A stretch of DNA of 64,000 nt from Spirodela intermedia (Eukaryota; Streptophyta; Magnoliopsida; Alismatales; Araceae): contig LR746267.1 in the NCBI GenBank assembly GCA_902729315.2, positions 7,442,424 through 7,506,423 on the forward strand, in the 5' to 3' direction. Below, in pieces: positions 12,061 to 24,349 of the stretch (its first letter is position 1; the number at the start of each line of letters is the position of its first letter). The translations under genes and the position numbers were made by a program. The notes under the pieces were generated by a model that was given only the letters and a program-made list of their open reading frames with translations, had not been told where the DNA came from and did no database searches.

Positions 12061-14832
12061 ATGGGCTCCGGCACCTCCAAGCTCGAGAAGAACGAGGGAT
12101 TGGCCCTCTGCAAGCTGCGCATGCGCTTCATCAAGCAAGCGACTGAGCGGAGGTACGCGCTGTCGGCAGCCCACCTCGTCTACCTCCAGTCTCTGCGCAG
12201 CCTCGGAATGGCCCTCCGTCGTCTGGCAGAGGCGGAAGCTTTGATGGGACCGTCGTCGCCCACCTCTTCTGCTTCCCCTTCTCCCTCGCAGTTCCAATGT
12301 GGAAGCTCCCCGTCCCCAAGTCTACCCATGACGAGCTGCGTGAGAGCTACAGCTACGGCGGCTATGGCGGACCCGCCAGATCCCCACACGAATCGCCCTG
12401 TTGAGCAGGGAGCTCTTCCTGGTCCTGCGGCCCCGCCGTCTGAGGCCTCATCGTCATGGGACTTCTTCGATCCCGCTGAAAACGGCGGGGACTTCGCGAA
12501 CGGTCAGCCATTACAGAGTGCCTTACGGGCGGAGAAGGATGGCTCAGAGGGCAGAAGGAGAACTGCCGCTCCCTCGATCTCGGAAAAAGGGAAGAACCCT
12601 AAATCCAGTGATTGCCCTAGCTTGAAGAGATTCCCGGGGAATGCAGTGGAACCTGTTGAGCATAATCTGAATGGATCATCAGAAAATTCATGCAGTATTA
12701 CTACACCATTGGATCAAGGTGATGATCGCGGCTCTGCAAGGAAAGATGATTCTGAATTGGGCACCCACAAGGCAGAACCTTTCCTTTCAAGTGTGAAAGC
12801 CATAGAACACCTCTTCGTCCAGGCTGCAGAGCATGGTGGCGAGGTCTCCCGGATGTTGGAGGTCAACAAGGTCTGGCTCAGCAGATCTTCTCAGGAGAAA
12901 GGTCCACATTTAAGCTCGTTTGACAACGTATTTTACCCTGTGGAAAATACTTTCTTCTCCGCATGCTTCTTACTGGTTTTTGGGACTCGCAGCAAGATCA
13001 TCTCCTTCGGTGCTTCTCTCAACCTGCCCTGTAGCTTGCTGTAAGAAGGGCGCACTCCTTGGCCATGGTAGGTTCCTGTCCGAAAACCCATGTTATTCCT
13101 CCTATAATAAATAACATAGTTTGCATCTTCATCCTTATTCGTAGACAAACATTTTATTTAAATGATCTTGAGTTAAAATATGTGTATAGAACCTGTCCAG
13201 CATGCGCCGAGGGTCATCACACGGAATCACTTGACATCATCTCCATCATCCTCATCATCGAATAATCCCCTGGGATCAGCATCCAAAGACAATGCCAGTG
13301 ATTTCATCGACGAATATTCCATGATCTCGGGGAACCATTCCTCTACCCTGGAGAGATTATACGCATGGGAGAGGAAACTTCACGACGAAGTTGAGGTATT
13401 TAAGCTTCCCCACTTGCTGCATGGTTTTTTTTCTCTCGTAATTTTCACTATCAACCCATTTTCTTCAATGTTTTTCGCCAATTTGATTCATTTTTTGTAG
13501 GGTTTTTGTCGTTTTTAACGTTGGGATAACATATGATTGTCATCCTCCGCTCTCCCATCCGTGAGCAAACTTTTTGGTGCTTATTACGTTTTTTGTTTTT
13601 GTTTTTCTTAATCCACAGGCCAGTGAATTGATCAGAGGGGCGTATGATCGGAAGTGCGACCAGCTCAAGCGTGAGTTTTCCAGGGGCCTCAATGCCCGAG
13701 TGATTGATGGAACTCGAGCTGTGGCAAAGGATCTCCATTCTCAAGTCAGGGTTGCCATCCATGCTGTCAATTCAATATCTAAGCGAATCGAGAAGCTGAG
13801 AGATGAAGAGCTGCAGCTGCAGCTGCTGGAGTTAGTCAACGGGTGGGGTGATTCCTGAGTTTTTCTAGCCACTGAGTCATCTCCATTCACTACCATTTCA
13901 GAAATGATATATTATCGGATCTTGTTTTGAATTATTTCTGATTCCAAAGTTGATAAATGGTAAATCTATTGCCATTTCCGAGATTGTTTACCGATTGACA
14001 TTGCTTTCCACTGTTGCTGATATCTACCGTGGGTCCTTATTTTGGATTATTTCTCTGATTTATGCCGTATAGACCTGTCTGACTCCAGATTGGGAAACTG
14101 TGAATCTATTTGCCATTTTGAGAAACTATTCACTGATGGGCATTGTTTTGAATCATGTCTTCAACTTTCCCATCTCTCTCCAGGTCGAGCAGGATGTGGA
14201 ATTCAATGTTGGAGTGCCATCGCTCTCAGCACTGCAAGATCTCGTCGGACCACCCTCTGAAGAATTCAAATGCTTCGTCAGAATCTGAACCCTACAGGAG
14301 CGCTCTGACCCATCTTCTGAGTGAGGTCAACTTCTTCAAATCCAGCTTGGAGAAGTGGGTCAACGCCCAAGAGGCCTATGTGGGAGCGCTCAACGGCTGG
14401 CTTCAGAGTTCCATCCTGCCACCCCAACAGCGCTTCAGAGGGAGAAGGCCTGCTGTGTTCTCCCCCCGCCGGGCCCTGGCACCGCCCATCTTCGTCCTCT
14501 GCCGAGACTGGCTGGCCGCAATCATATCTTTGCCGCTTAAGGAGGTCTCCGACGCCATCGACACCCTGATTTCAGATTCTAACGGGTTCATCGACCAACA
14601 GGCTGAAGAGATCCGACCCACTTCGAAACCGAGGCGATCAAGAACTGGGGAAGCCGAGATTCCCAAGAAGGAGATCCCAAGCTTGGGTTTTCTCCAGCCA
14701 AGATTGACCAGAATCTTTGACTTGCTCACAAAATTTGCCGAAGAATCGAAGAAGATCTACGAGGATATTAAGCAGGCTAGTGAGGCAGCTGGAGCTGCAT
14801 ATGTTAATGGCAGGACGAGGTTTGTGGCTTGA
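12061..14832 (+). CDS. DUF630/DUF632 protein
   Basis: Plant-specific DUF630-DUF632 protein. Some relatives act in organ growth or leaf patterning; the biochemical role is not settled. Four exons (12061-12901, 13190-13395, 13619-13842, 14184-14832) give 639 aa with matching phases. I chose the ATG at 12061 over an upstream in-frame one because it starts MGSGTSKLEK, the conserved DUF630 N-terminus with a myristoylation-type Gly2. DUF630 covers residues 1-60. A low-complexity Ser/Pro-rich linker follows. DUF632 runs from SSVKAIEHLFVQAAEHGGEVSRMLE (about residue 243) through STLERLYAWERKLHDEVE, YDRKCDQLKREF, AVNSISKRIEKLRDEEL and RMWNSMLECHRSQ. The C-terminus is predicted helical. A broken partial copy lies about 6.9 kb upstream. 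Confidence 0.93.
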
Positions 14833-15601
14833 TATAGTAATTTTAATGTACTTTGTTATTCAGGATCGTAAGTGGTAGATTTTCCTGGAAATATCCCCGG
14901 CGCCTTGGGCTGGAATTTTTGCCTGAATTGTGTTGTATATTGCGGGAAGATCAAAAGAGTTTCTCTCTCTAAGTCTTTGCAAAAACTTGAGTGAGAAAAA
15001 AAGAAAGCATGCAGCATATACAAACATGGTATACTGATAATGTCCTTGTGAGTATATCTCATAAATTAATGTGAAAACCTACGCGTTGATCTTACATTTA
15101 ATATTCTAGACCAATATTTTTGGCCTCCGTTGACATTTTAATAAATTGGCATTGATAAATTTAAAACTATGTTCTGATGGATCAAAAAAAGTATAAATAT
15201 GTCGCATGGGTCTGCTCCTCCGCAGATGGGCTCCGATCTTACTAACTAGATCAGGTGCCCATCCATAGATGGCCTAAGCATGTTGTTGTACCAAACAAGA
15301 AAAATCATTTATTTACATAATCAGGATGATATAAATCTCCGCATCGATGGAAGAGTATGAGTCCGACGATTGGAGATAAAACCCCGGATAAAACGATGTA
15401 CAGGGGTTTTTTATTACTTTATTTCCGACAAACTAGATATCCCTCTGGAGATGGGGAAGGCTACCTGCCTCAAAACGACTAAGACTCGAGTTCCCTCCGC
15501 CACCGCCTGTCTAAGACCCAGTTCTGCGACCAAACGCTGCAAGGGATGAAGGAGAGAAAGGGACAGAGAGAGGACCTTGGCGAGGCGGATAGGGCCTCGG
15601 T
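14833..15601. other. Convergent intergenic region between DUF632 and eEF1A
   Basis: Holds the 3' ends of two converging genes. No further gene is recognised. The eEF1A 3' UTR, read on the minus strand, probably reaches down to about 15400. Confidence 0.5.
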
Positions 15602-17026
15602 TCACTTTTTCTTAACGGCGGACTTGGTGACCTTGGCGCCGGAAGGGTCCTTCTTCTCGACGCTCTTGATCACGCCGACGGCGACGGTCTGGCGCATGTC
15701 CCGCACGGCGAAGCGCCCCAGCGGAGGGTAGTCGGAGAAGGTCTCCACCACCATGGGCTTGGAAGGGATCATCTTCACAAACCCAGCGTCCCCGTTCTTC
15801 AAGAACTTGGGCTCCTTCTCCAGCTCCTTGCCGGAGCGGCGGTCGATCTTGGTGAGGATCTCCGCGAACTTGACGGCGATGTGGGAGGTGTGGCAGTCAA
15901 GCACTGGCGTGTAGCCGTTGCTGATCTGCCCCGGGTGGTTCATGATGATCACCTGGGCGGTGAAGTTGGCCGCTTCCTTGGCCGGGTCGTCCTTGGAGTT
16001 GGAGGCCACGTACCCTCGCTTCAGGTCCTTCACGGCGATGTTCTTCACGTTGAAGCCCACGTTGTCGCCTGGGAGGGCTTCTTGGAGGGCCTCGTGGTGC
16101 ATCTCCACGGACTTGACTTCGGTGGTGAGGCCGGTGGGGCCGAAGGTGACGACCATGCCGGGTTTGAGCACGCCCGTCTCGACGCGGCCCACGGGGACTG
16201 TGCCGATGCCGCCGATCTTGTAGACGTCTTGCAGGGGAAGGCGGAGGGGCTTGTCCGAGGGGCGCTTGGGTTCTTGGATCATGTCCAGGGCGTCCAGGAG
16301 GGTGGGGCCTTTGTACCAGTCCAGGTTGGTAGACCTCTGGATCATGTTGTCGCCCTCGAAGCCGGAGATTGGGACGAAGGGGATCTTCTCCGGGTTGTAG
16401 CCCACCTTCTTCAGGTAGGAGGAGACCTCCTTCACGATCTCGTCGTACCTCGCCTTTGAGTACTTGGGCGTCGTCGCGTCCATCTTCTCAGGCAGAAAGA
16501 AAGAAAGAATGAATCAATGAAACAAAGGTCGTGTTTAAAGGGGGAGAGGATAGGAGTGTGTTACCTTGTTGCAGCAGCAGATCATCTGCCTGACGCCGAG
16601 AGTGAAGGCGAGGAGGGCATGCTCGCGGGTCTGACCGTCCTTGGAGATGCCAGCTTCGAAGCCGCCGGTAGTGGAGTCGATGATGAGGACTGCACAATCC
16701 GCCTGAGAAGTTCCGGTGATCATGTTCTTGATGAAGTCGCGATGCCCGGGGGCGTCGATGACGGTGCAGTAGTATTTCGTGGTCTCGAACTTCCAGAGGG
16801 CAATGTCGATGGTGATGCCACGCTCGCGCTCGGCCTTGAGCTTGTCGAGTACCCAGGCGTACTTGAACGACCTCTTGTTCATTTCAGCGGCTTCTTTCTC
16901 GAATCTCTCAATCACACGCTTGTCGATGCCGCCGAGCTTGTAGATCAGATGCCCCGTGGTGGTTGACTTTCCGGAGTCAACATGACCAATGACCACAATG
17001 TTGATGTGCACCTTCTCCTTCCCCAT
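15602..17026 (-). CDS. eEF1A: Translation elongation factor eEF1A
   Basis: GTPase that delivers aminoacyl-tRNA to the ribosome in the cytosol. Two coding exons on the minus strand (17026-16565 and 16483-15602) give 447 aa, the canonical plant length. The P-loop GHVDSGKST, the G3 motif DAPGH and the G4 motif NKMD are present. The NK|MD motif is split by the intron, a site common in plant eEF1A genes. The protein ends KSAVKKK. Coding sequence is strongly GC-biased at third positions, as expected for a very highly expressed gene. A 5'-UTR intron lies upstream (17042-19250). Nothing in the frame is broken. Confidence 0.98.
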
Positions 17027-17041
17027 CTCGGATTACTTTAG

Positions 17042-19250
17042 CTGAAGATTTATGGATGTCAAAAAGGCAATATCAGATTAACTGATTTATCCATCGATTG
17101 AATGAAGTTCCAGAAATAACAAAGAAATAATGGTCCAGGAAATTTGTAGCGTGGATCGAGAAGATGTTAGGATGAGGCAATGATCACTGAGTATCCTCGT
17201 AAGAGGTTGTGATCATTGTCATGCAAGATGTAATCACATGGCGAAATGTGTAGAGATTAAGGCCTCAGACATCCAAGGAAGGATAGTGATCAGCAGTAAC
17301 TCTCAAGCCCGGCGAAAGGGAAAAGTTCTTAGGCGGCCACTGCGAATGTTTTGAGAAACAAGCCTGGGTTAGTCATCGTCGGCCAGTCTGTTTTCCGATC
17401 AAAAGCATGCAGAGGTATATGGATAAGCATGTAGAAGAACTTCTAAGGAAGAGCGGCGCAGAACCCTGTATCAAAGTGATCTCAATAATACTATGATACA
17501 GAGAAGAAATCGAATGAATGGAATATGCCTAGTAAACCAATGTCGTCAATCCTCAATAGCCATTCGTACGAACATCAAACGCAAGATAAGCAACATAACA
17601 ACCGAAAAATATGTTGGACCACAGCAAACCGGAATCACTCCGACAGCGAGATTATTCGATAAATAGATTTGGATCTGCAGAGTCAGAGTTTGGTTAAAAT
17701 GGATCAGTCATGTGACATCAGAAACACGGACCAAATTGCATCCTCATCCCTCTGATAGATTCATTGCCACACCAAAACATAGTCACTATATTAAAAGCCT
17801 CACCATAAAACCAAAAGGAGCAGAAACTAGTAACCAAAAACTCAATCAAGGTACTCTTGGGTTGCAAACAGATTTCGATCTGCAGGGTCAGAGTTTGGTT
17901 ATAATGGATCAGTCATGTGACATCAGAAACACGGACCAAATAGCATCCTCATCCCTCTGACAGAGTCATTGCAAGCCACAGAAAGGAAAAAAACAAAGAT
18001 AAAAGCATCACCGAAACATAGTCCCGATATTAAAAGTCTCACCACAAACCAAAAGGAGCAGAAACTCGTAACCAAAAACTTAAACCAACGTACTCTCGTG
18101 TTGCAAACAGATTTCATCTGCAGAGTCAGAGTTTGGTTAAAATGGATCAGTCATGTGACATCAGAAACACGGACCAAATTGCATCCTCATCCCTCTGACA
18201 GAGTCATCGCAAGCCCCAAAAAGGAAAAAAACAAAGATAAAAGCATCACCAAAACGTAGTCGCGATGTTAAAAGTTTCACCACAAACCAAAAGGAGCAGA
18301 AACTCGTAACCAAAAACTTAAACCAACGTACTCTCGTGTTGCAAACAGATTTCATCTGCAGATTCAGAGTTTGGTTAAAATGGATCAGTCATGTGACATC
18401 AGAAACACGGACCAAATTGCATCCTCATCCCTCTGACAGATTCATTACAAGCCTCAGATAGGAAAAACAAAAATAAAAGTAACACCGAAAAATAGCCCTG
18501 GTATCAAAAGTCCCACAAAAAACCGAAAAGATCATAAACTCGTAACCAAAAACTTAAATCAACGTACTTTCGGGTAGCAAACAGATTTCATCTGCAGAGT
18601 CAGAGTTTGGTTAAAATGGATCAGTCAGGTGACATCAGAAACACGGACCAAATTGCATCCTCATCCTCTGGCAGACTCATTGCATGCATCAGAAAATAAA
18701 TAAATAAGTAAATAAAAGCAACATCGAAACATAATCACGATATCAGAAGTCTCACAACCAACCGAAAGGAGCAGAAACTCGTAACTCAAAACTTAAATCA
18801 GCGTACTCTCTGGTCGCAAACAGATTTCGATCTGCACAGAGTCAGAGTTTGGTTAAAATGGATCAGTCATGTTACATCAGAAACACGGACCAAATAGCAT
18901 CCTCATCGTCCTGACAGATTCATTACAACCGTCAGACAGAAAAACAAAAATAAAAGCCAGACCGAAACATATTCCTAGTATTAAAAAGTTTCATCACAAA
19001 CCAAAAAGATCATAAACTCGTTAAATCAACGTACTCTCGCTCTCGGATCGCAAACAGCCAATCGGGACAAGCTTTTAGCAAATAAAAATCAAATGCCAAA
19101 CCGCCCACAGTCCCTACGGCTACTCCGACCCATGCAAAGCGCTACAGAATCATGCTACTAGAGCCTCAACCAGAAAAGAAGCAGAACAAGAGGCGTAGAT
19201 AATTAAGAATAACCTCGGTGAGGTAATAAATAAGAGAAGATTCATCTCAC
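17042..19250 (-). other. eEF1A 5'-UTR intron
   Basis: Plant eEF1A genes usually carry a long leader intron that boosts expression. On the minus strand, a donor G|GTGAGATG at 19250 is preceded by a short leader and a TATA box. An acceptor CTTCAG lies at 17042-17047, 15 bases before the ATG. This gives an intron of about 2.2 kb. Most of it is the tandem array described separately. Splice sites are inferred from sequence and gene-family habit. Confidence 0.7.
17680..19060 (-). repeat. Six-copy ~238-bp tandem repeat inside the eEF1A leader intron
   Basis: The anchor GAGTTTGGTT recurs at 17686, 17891, 18129, 18367, 18603 and 18845 on the plus strand. Each anchor is followed by a well-kept core of about 80 bases, including GGATCAGTCATGTGACATC, GAAACACGGACCAAAT and GCATCCTCATC. 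Spacings are 205, 238, 238, 236 and 242 bases. Flanking parts (AAAGATAAAAGCA, CCAAAAGGAGCAGAAACTCGTAACC) also repeat but vary more. The short frames open across it are by-products of the repeat, not genes. Confidence 0.93.
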
Positions 19251-19323
19251 CCCCCCGAGATAGCAGGAAGCAACAGAGACTAGGGAGACGACTTCGCCGC
19301 CACGCTAACAACTGAGAAAATCT

Positions 19324-19349
19324 TAACCCTAGAGCAGTCGGTATTTATA
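19324..19349 (-). promoter_or_regulatory. eEF1A core promoter: TATA box and telo-box
   Basis: Read on the minus strand, TATAAATA lies at 19349-19342, about 90 bases before the leader intron donor. AACCCTAG at 19325-19332 on the plus strand is a telo-box type element (core AAACCCTA), typical of plant eEF1A and ribosomal-protein promoters. The transcription start is inferred to be near 19315. Confidence 0.65.
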
Positions 19350-19565
19350 CTGTCATTATGACGGAAATACCCCCTATTTACGCCGACATATGGGAATATT
19401 TAAGTTATTTACCAAAACGTGACATGACTTCTAACGATCGCTAGAAATGGAAAGGGTAAAATAGTAAATATGGCTTTACCTCACTACGAAAATCAGAGCC
19501 GTCTGATTATCTGGTTTGATCGCCACCATTGAAGCGGGTTCAGGCCCTCTTAGGCGCTTAAGGAT

Positions 19566-19627
19566 GAAATAATATTCATGAATAATAAATTTAAAAGTTT
19601 ATATCTGACGAAATAATATTCATGAAT
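19566..19627. promoter_or_regulatory. Paired 18-bp direct repeats with palindromic core between eEF1A and the PHP gene
   Basis: GAAATAATATTCATGAAT occurs at 19566-19583 and again at 19610-19627, 44 bases apart. Each contains the 10-bp palindrome ATTCATGAAT. The pair sits in the short space between two divergent genes, and a (CT)n tract follows at about 19639-19660. A regulatory role is inference. Confidence 0.45.
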
Positions 19628-19686
19628 ATCAAATTACCCCTCTCTCTCTCTCTCTCTCTGCGTAGTGTGGTGGAGTTCCGGTGGCG

Positions 19687-22525
19687 ATGGCGGGGGATGG
19701 CGGAGGGAAAAAGGCGAGAAACAAGAAGAGGAGCAAGAGGAAGATGACGTCTGAGCAAGCTTTGGCCTCCAAGTATATCCTTGACTGGGCGTTCCCCCCC
19801 GACTGTGGCGACGGAGACTTCCTGCCTCAGCCCAGGGCTGTGGCGCCGCGGGATGAGAGGATGCTGTTCGAGCTCCACTGTCACTCCAACTGCAGCGATG
19901 GTTACCTTTCCCCTAAGGCCGTCGTGGAGCGCGCCCATCGGAACGGGGTGAGTCCTGGGTAGAAAGACGCTCCCCCCTCTGATAAATTCCGACCTTCCCC
20001 CTGGCGATTCATGTCTGTGGCGCGCAGTTTGACCATTTTACTTCCGACTGGTCATGTTCTCCCTTTCCTTCGCTTGTCATTTTTATTTTTATGTGTATTT
20101 CTCTCCACAGGTTCGATGAATGTGCTGGTTTCACAGAGATTGTCTGTGAAGCCATGGGATGAATCTGAGGGTTTCCACTTTAGCGAGTTCCTCTCTTCTG
20201 AATAATCATGCCATTAAAATTTTAGGGGCTTCAACATCTGCAGGCGGATGTGCCCTGGCTGAACAACTCCTTTTTAGATTTCCAGTATGCTTGCACACAT
20301 CCACCTTCACAAATCCGAACTCTCTTCCTTCTTTCAAAGAGGTATGTCAGGGACGCATGTGATTGGATTCTTCTGTGACTCGTTCAAAGCCAGTTTCCAT
20401 CACCTCATAATGGAGAGGGAGGAGTTGGTTGGAGGAAGATCCCGTGGATATCTTGTACAGGACACTAGGAAGTACGGTTCTTTTTAATTTCCCCCCCTTC
20501 CCTGGCATAGTGGGACACTGATGATCCTTAAATAATCTTCAAAATCAGGCCGTATCTTTCATTCTTTCATGGATTCACTGACCCAAGGTGTCATCAAAGA
20601 AAGAATCTCTTCTTTATTTGACATACCTATTATGAGCGAAAGTCACATAAGGTTGAATGTAGGATCCCTGTTCCTTGTTAAGACGGTGATTTCATGGAAA
20701 TGAGCATGGACCCAGGGCAAGTATCTCTCTAGCCCACGCAGAGATATCACGAATTCTTCGTAGTTTGTTTCTGAAGATAACGCGAAATCCCTTGGACATT
20801 GTTTATGCCATGCTTATGAGTGTATTTTATGCATGTTATGGGCACAGTTCCCACTCATATCTAGCTCATTTTTAGTTGAATGATCTGACGCCTACACTGG
20901 CTTTAGAACTAGATTTCATCCCAAGTGTGTCTTCCAGTCCTGTTATTCATGTGGTAGATGCATCAAGATATCGTCCTACATGTGATGAAGCTTGCTAGAA
21001 TAGTCTCACATGGAATATTGAAACCTAAAACCTATGGCAGAAAGTTACTTGATCCTACTTATTGGCGGTTGATCTTGAGTTTGATGATCGTATTCTTTCA
21101 CTCTCTGTCAATACTGTTAATTCTTCTGCTCATTTATGGGTTAGATGGGGATGGGGAATGTGACAATCCATATGCCATGCGCTTGTGCAGGTGAAGGTAC
21201 TCGCTTTAACAGACCATGACACCATGGACGGAGTACCTGAGGCCTCAGCAATGGCGCGAAAGCTTGGTATCAGACTAATACCGGGAGTTGAAATAAGCTC
21301 TATCTTCTCAGCCAGGTACCCTTTGAATCTCTTCTGGTTGCATGAATGATCCACTACTAAAAAAATTCTTTCATAAGAGCTTATGCTCTTCTAATCACAA
21401 AGACATGAACCGTCGTCCATCTTGTTCACTGTTTGAAACATGGGCATTTGGACGGGAAAGTTCTGGAGCTGAGGAGCCCGTTCATGTCCTAGCATATTAC
21501 AGCAGTTGTGGTCCCTCTCGATGCGAGGAACTGGAGAGGACTCTGTCCAGTATCAGGGCTGGCCGTTATGTTCGGGCGAGGAATATGCTGTTGAAACTGA
21601 GAGAACTCAAAATGCCACTAAAGTGGGAGCATCTCATTAAGATAGCTGGCGATGGCGTAGCACCGGGGAGGCTCCATGTTGCCCGTGCCATGGTTGAAGC
21701 TGGCTATGTAGAGGACCTGAAGCAGGCTTTCAGCCGGTATCTCTATGATGGCGGGCCAGCATACGCAACGTAAGAACACAGATGCTGCTAACCGAGGGTC
21801 CTTTCTTATGGTTTCTAAGGAAAATCTATGCTGTAACGTGCAATTCTGCTGTTGATTGGATGCAGCGGCAGTGAGCCGCTAGCAGAAGAAGTTGTGAAGT
21901 TGATTTGCTGCACAGGGGGCGTTGCGGCTCTAGCTCACCCGTGGGCTTTAAAGAACCCTGTTTCTGTTATCAGGAGCCTCAAGGCTGCTGGTCTTCACGC
22001 CATGGAGGTTTACAGAGGGGATGGAAAGTTGGCAGGTGCTGCTCCTCCCTTGAAGAGACTCCCACTTCGTTTTATTTTTTTTCTTTTCAGTGCTAATTAC
22101 AGGCAAATTCTTCGGCAGTGTTCAGTGACTTAGCAGATGCTCAGGGGCTCTTGAAGATTGGCGGATCAGATTACCATGGGAGACGGACCCAGCTGGAAAC
22201 TGATCTCGGGGGTGCCAATCTCCCGGCCGTGGCCACGCACAAGTTCCTGAAGCTGGCTCGCCCCATCTGGCTCGATGCCATTAAAGATGCTTTCAGAAGC
22301 TATGCCGAAGAACCTTCCTGTGCAAATCTTGAAAGACTGTGGGGATTTGGCGATGCAAATTACAAGGCCAAGATGGCCATGATGAGCCCTGGAGAGATCG
22401 TCAAACTTTCCCTGGCCTCGTGGTTGACCCCCGAAGAAAGTGAATGTGCTGAGCTTGAGGATCTAAGATTGAAGCTCTCAGATGTCTTCATAAGGGAAGA
22501 CTTTGAGATTCCTATTATGGGTTGA
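19687..22525 (+). CDS. PHP-domain phosphoesterase (YciV/TrpH-like)
   Basis: Five exons (19687-19947, 21191-21315, 21461-21769, 21866-22035, 22119-22525) give 423 aa with phases that match. It is a metal-dependent PHP-domain enzyme of the group that includes bacterial RNase AM (YciV/TrpH), which acts on nucleotide or RNA ends. The plant role is not established. Metal-binding motifs are visible in order: ELHCHSNCSDG, ALTDHDTMDG, IPGVEIS, VHVLAYY, ALAHPW and GGSDYHG. The basic N-terminus (KKARNKKRSKRK) could be a nuclear or nucleolar signal. The start is the ATG at 19687. The acceptor of exon 3 was picked to give SA|SSGAEEPVH, which keeps frame; an alternative acceptor near 21376 would add residues. 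Transcribed divergently from eEF1A. Confidence 0.88.
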
Positions 22526-22689
22526 CAGCTTGCCAGCCATCCTGGAGTGTCTAGTGGCTGTCTAGCGGCCTCCTGGGTCTTGGCTCCGGCTAACCTTATA
22601 TGCTTTTCATGGAAACCTCAAAGATAAACTAACATGGCTATAGTTTGCTCTCTCTAGTGTTCATATCATCATCATCATCATCGTCGTCG

Positions 22690-22724
<35 letters not shown>

Positions 22725-24349
22725 TCATCTTCTGTTGTTATTGCTCCATTTCTTTAGTATTATCAACAACAGCATACTCATGGTAGGACCTCCATGGCCA
22801 CTTTATTCCAAATAAAGCTGGAGGAATCACATCCTAGCTGAATTCTGACCCCATTCTGTCTCCCTACAGATAAAAGCCCATTTCATTGTATGGTTGCTTG
22901 TAGGGATTATCAAGCGTTGACCGAGAAGGTGGGATTCCCACGCCCAGTGGGCTTCTTCGTGCGACATTCGCTTTCTGTCCTTGAAAAAGTTATTATATAT
23001 TCTTTGCTCTCATCCTAATTTATAGGAAGAAATTAGCTTGAAAATATACCCCGAGTAAATCATCATATCTCACCATACTAGTTATGATCATGTTGGAATT
23101 TTAAGATACTTGCCTTTTTTTGATATATCTGAGTAATAATCGGTTATATTTTGGGAGGATACGTTCCGTGCAGGTGGCAGTTCCCCATTGGTCACTGGCT
23201 CCAACATGTTGAATTCCCATCAATCCCATCCACGGTGCACACATCCCCTCGTCTCCCTCATATAGTGAATTCTCGGAAATGCCCTTATCATTGGAGCAGA
23301 CTGCTTGACCATCTTGTGATTAGGGATATTGTCATGTATTAGTCGGATGCTACCAGTCCACCAAGCTGAGCGAGTCCACTTCCCCCCTGCCCGATTACAC
23401 ACGCATATATGGTCCTACATTCTTTCCCAAAGGGGATGCAAAAAGGGGGAAGCCCATCAACACCCTTCACCTCTCTCTCTCTCTCTCTCTCTCTCCCCCC
23501 CCTCTTTACAATTAGGCGCCGCCGAAGGAATTTTCTTACTAAAATGGTAGTGGGTGGCTTGTCATCATCGAGTGCACCTTTAAAGTTCCAAGCATCAGGA
23601 GAAGCCCTCTGACCAGCTCATCTCAGCAATCAAGCCTCTGTAAATCACACAAAGACCCCCCCATGTAGAGAGAGAGAGAGAGTAGTATGAGCGGCAAAGG
23701 GTTATTTATGTAATTAAATTATTTTAATCGCTATTTTAAATGTAAAAGATTGTCTTAAAGGTAATATTGTATAGAATTTCCTAAGTGAGATGCATCAGAA
23801 CATAAAACGGCCGCCTTCTTCAGTCATAAAGCATTAGATCATAGTTAAGGCCAAGAAATTGATACTAAGGGAGATTGATTAAGGAATATGCCCTTTTAGT
23901 GTGGCTCACTTTCCATTAAAAATGGGCTCAAGGGATTTCGTTCCGGCCAGGCCCGGCCCGGCCCGCATATAAATCGGGCTTTGGGCTTATCTGATCCTTC
24001 GACACGTGTATAGTCAATGACGGCGTCAGGGACCATGATGGAGTCGCTTTGAGGTATTTTATTTGGGCCGTTGGAAAGGGAGGCCTACAAAGCTGATGCC
24101 CGTGGGGCACTGAAAGCCTACTCGTCGTCAATGGAGGGAATGAGTGGGAAGGAAGGGGGAGAGAAGGGAAAACAAATGGCGGAGAAAAGAGAGGAGAGCT
24201 GGCAAGCTCCTCCCTTTTGAACAAACCCATCTTCCTCTCCCTCTTCCCCTCTTCCCCTCCCGCCCACAAACCCATTACATCACGAGGAGCAACCAGAAGA
24301 GAGAGGGTGTTGAGAGAGAGAGGAGAGAGAGAGAGAGAAGGAGGGAGGC
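22526..24349. other. Intergenic region
   Basis: After the PHP gene there is a 3' UTR-like stretch with an (ATC/GTC)n microsatellite at about 22666-22724, then AT-rich spacer. A (CT)n run lies at about 23471-23493. The end is a GA/CT-rich leader before the next gene (about 24130-24349). No gene is recognised. Confidence 0.55.
22666..22724. repeat. (ATC/GTC)n trinucleotide microsatellite
   Basis: Imperfect run of ATC triplets interrupted by four GTC triplets, about 140 bases after the PHP stop codon and so probably in its 3' UTR. Confidence 0.85.

Noticed and set aside
15881-16966. Long plus-strand open frames opposite eEF1A
   Set aside because: Shadows of a highly GC-biased coding sequence on the other strand.
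17969-18259. Repeated short frames on both strands within the eEF1A leader intron
   Set aside because: They recur once per repeat unit and match nothing; explained by the tandem array.
22666-22724. Possible CRISPR-like or satellite array
   Set aside because: A simple trinucleotide microsatellite; no spacers or unit structure.
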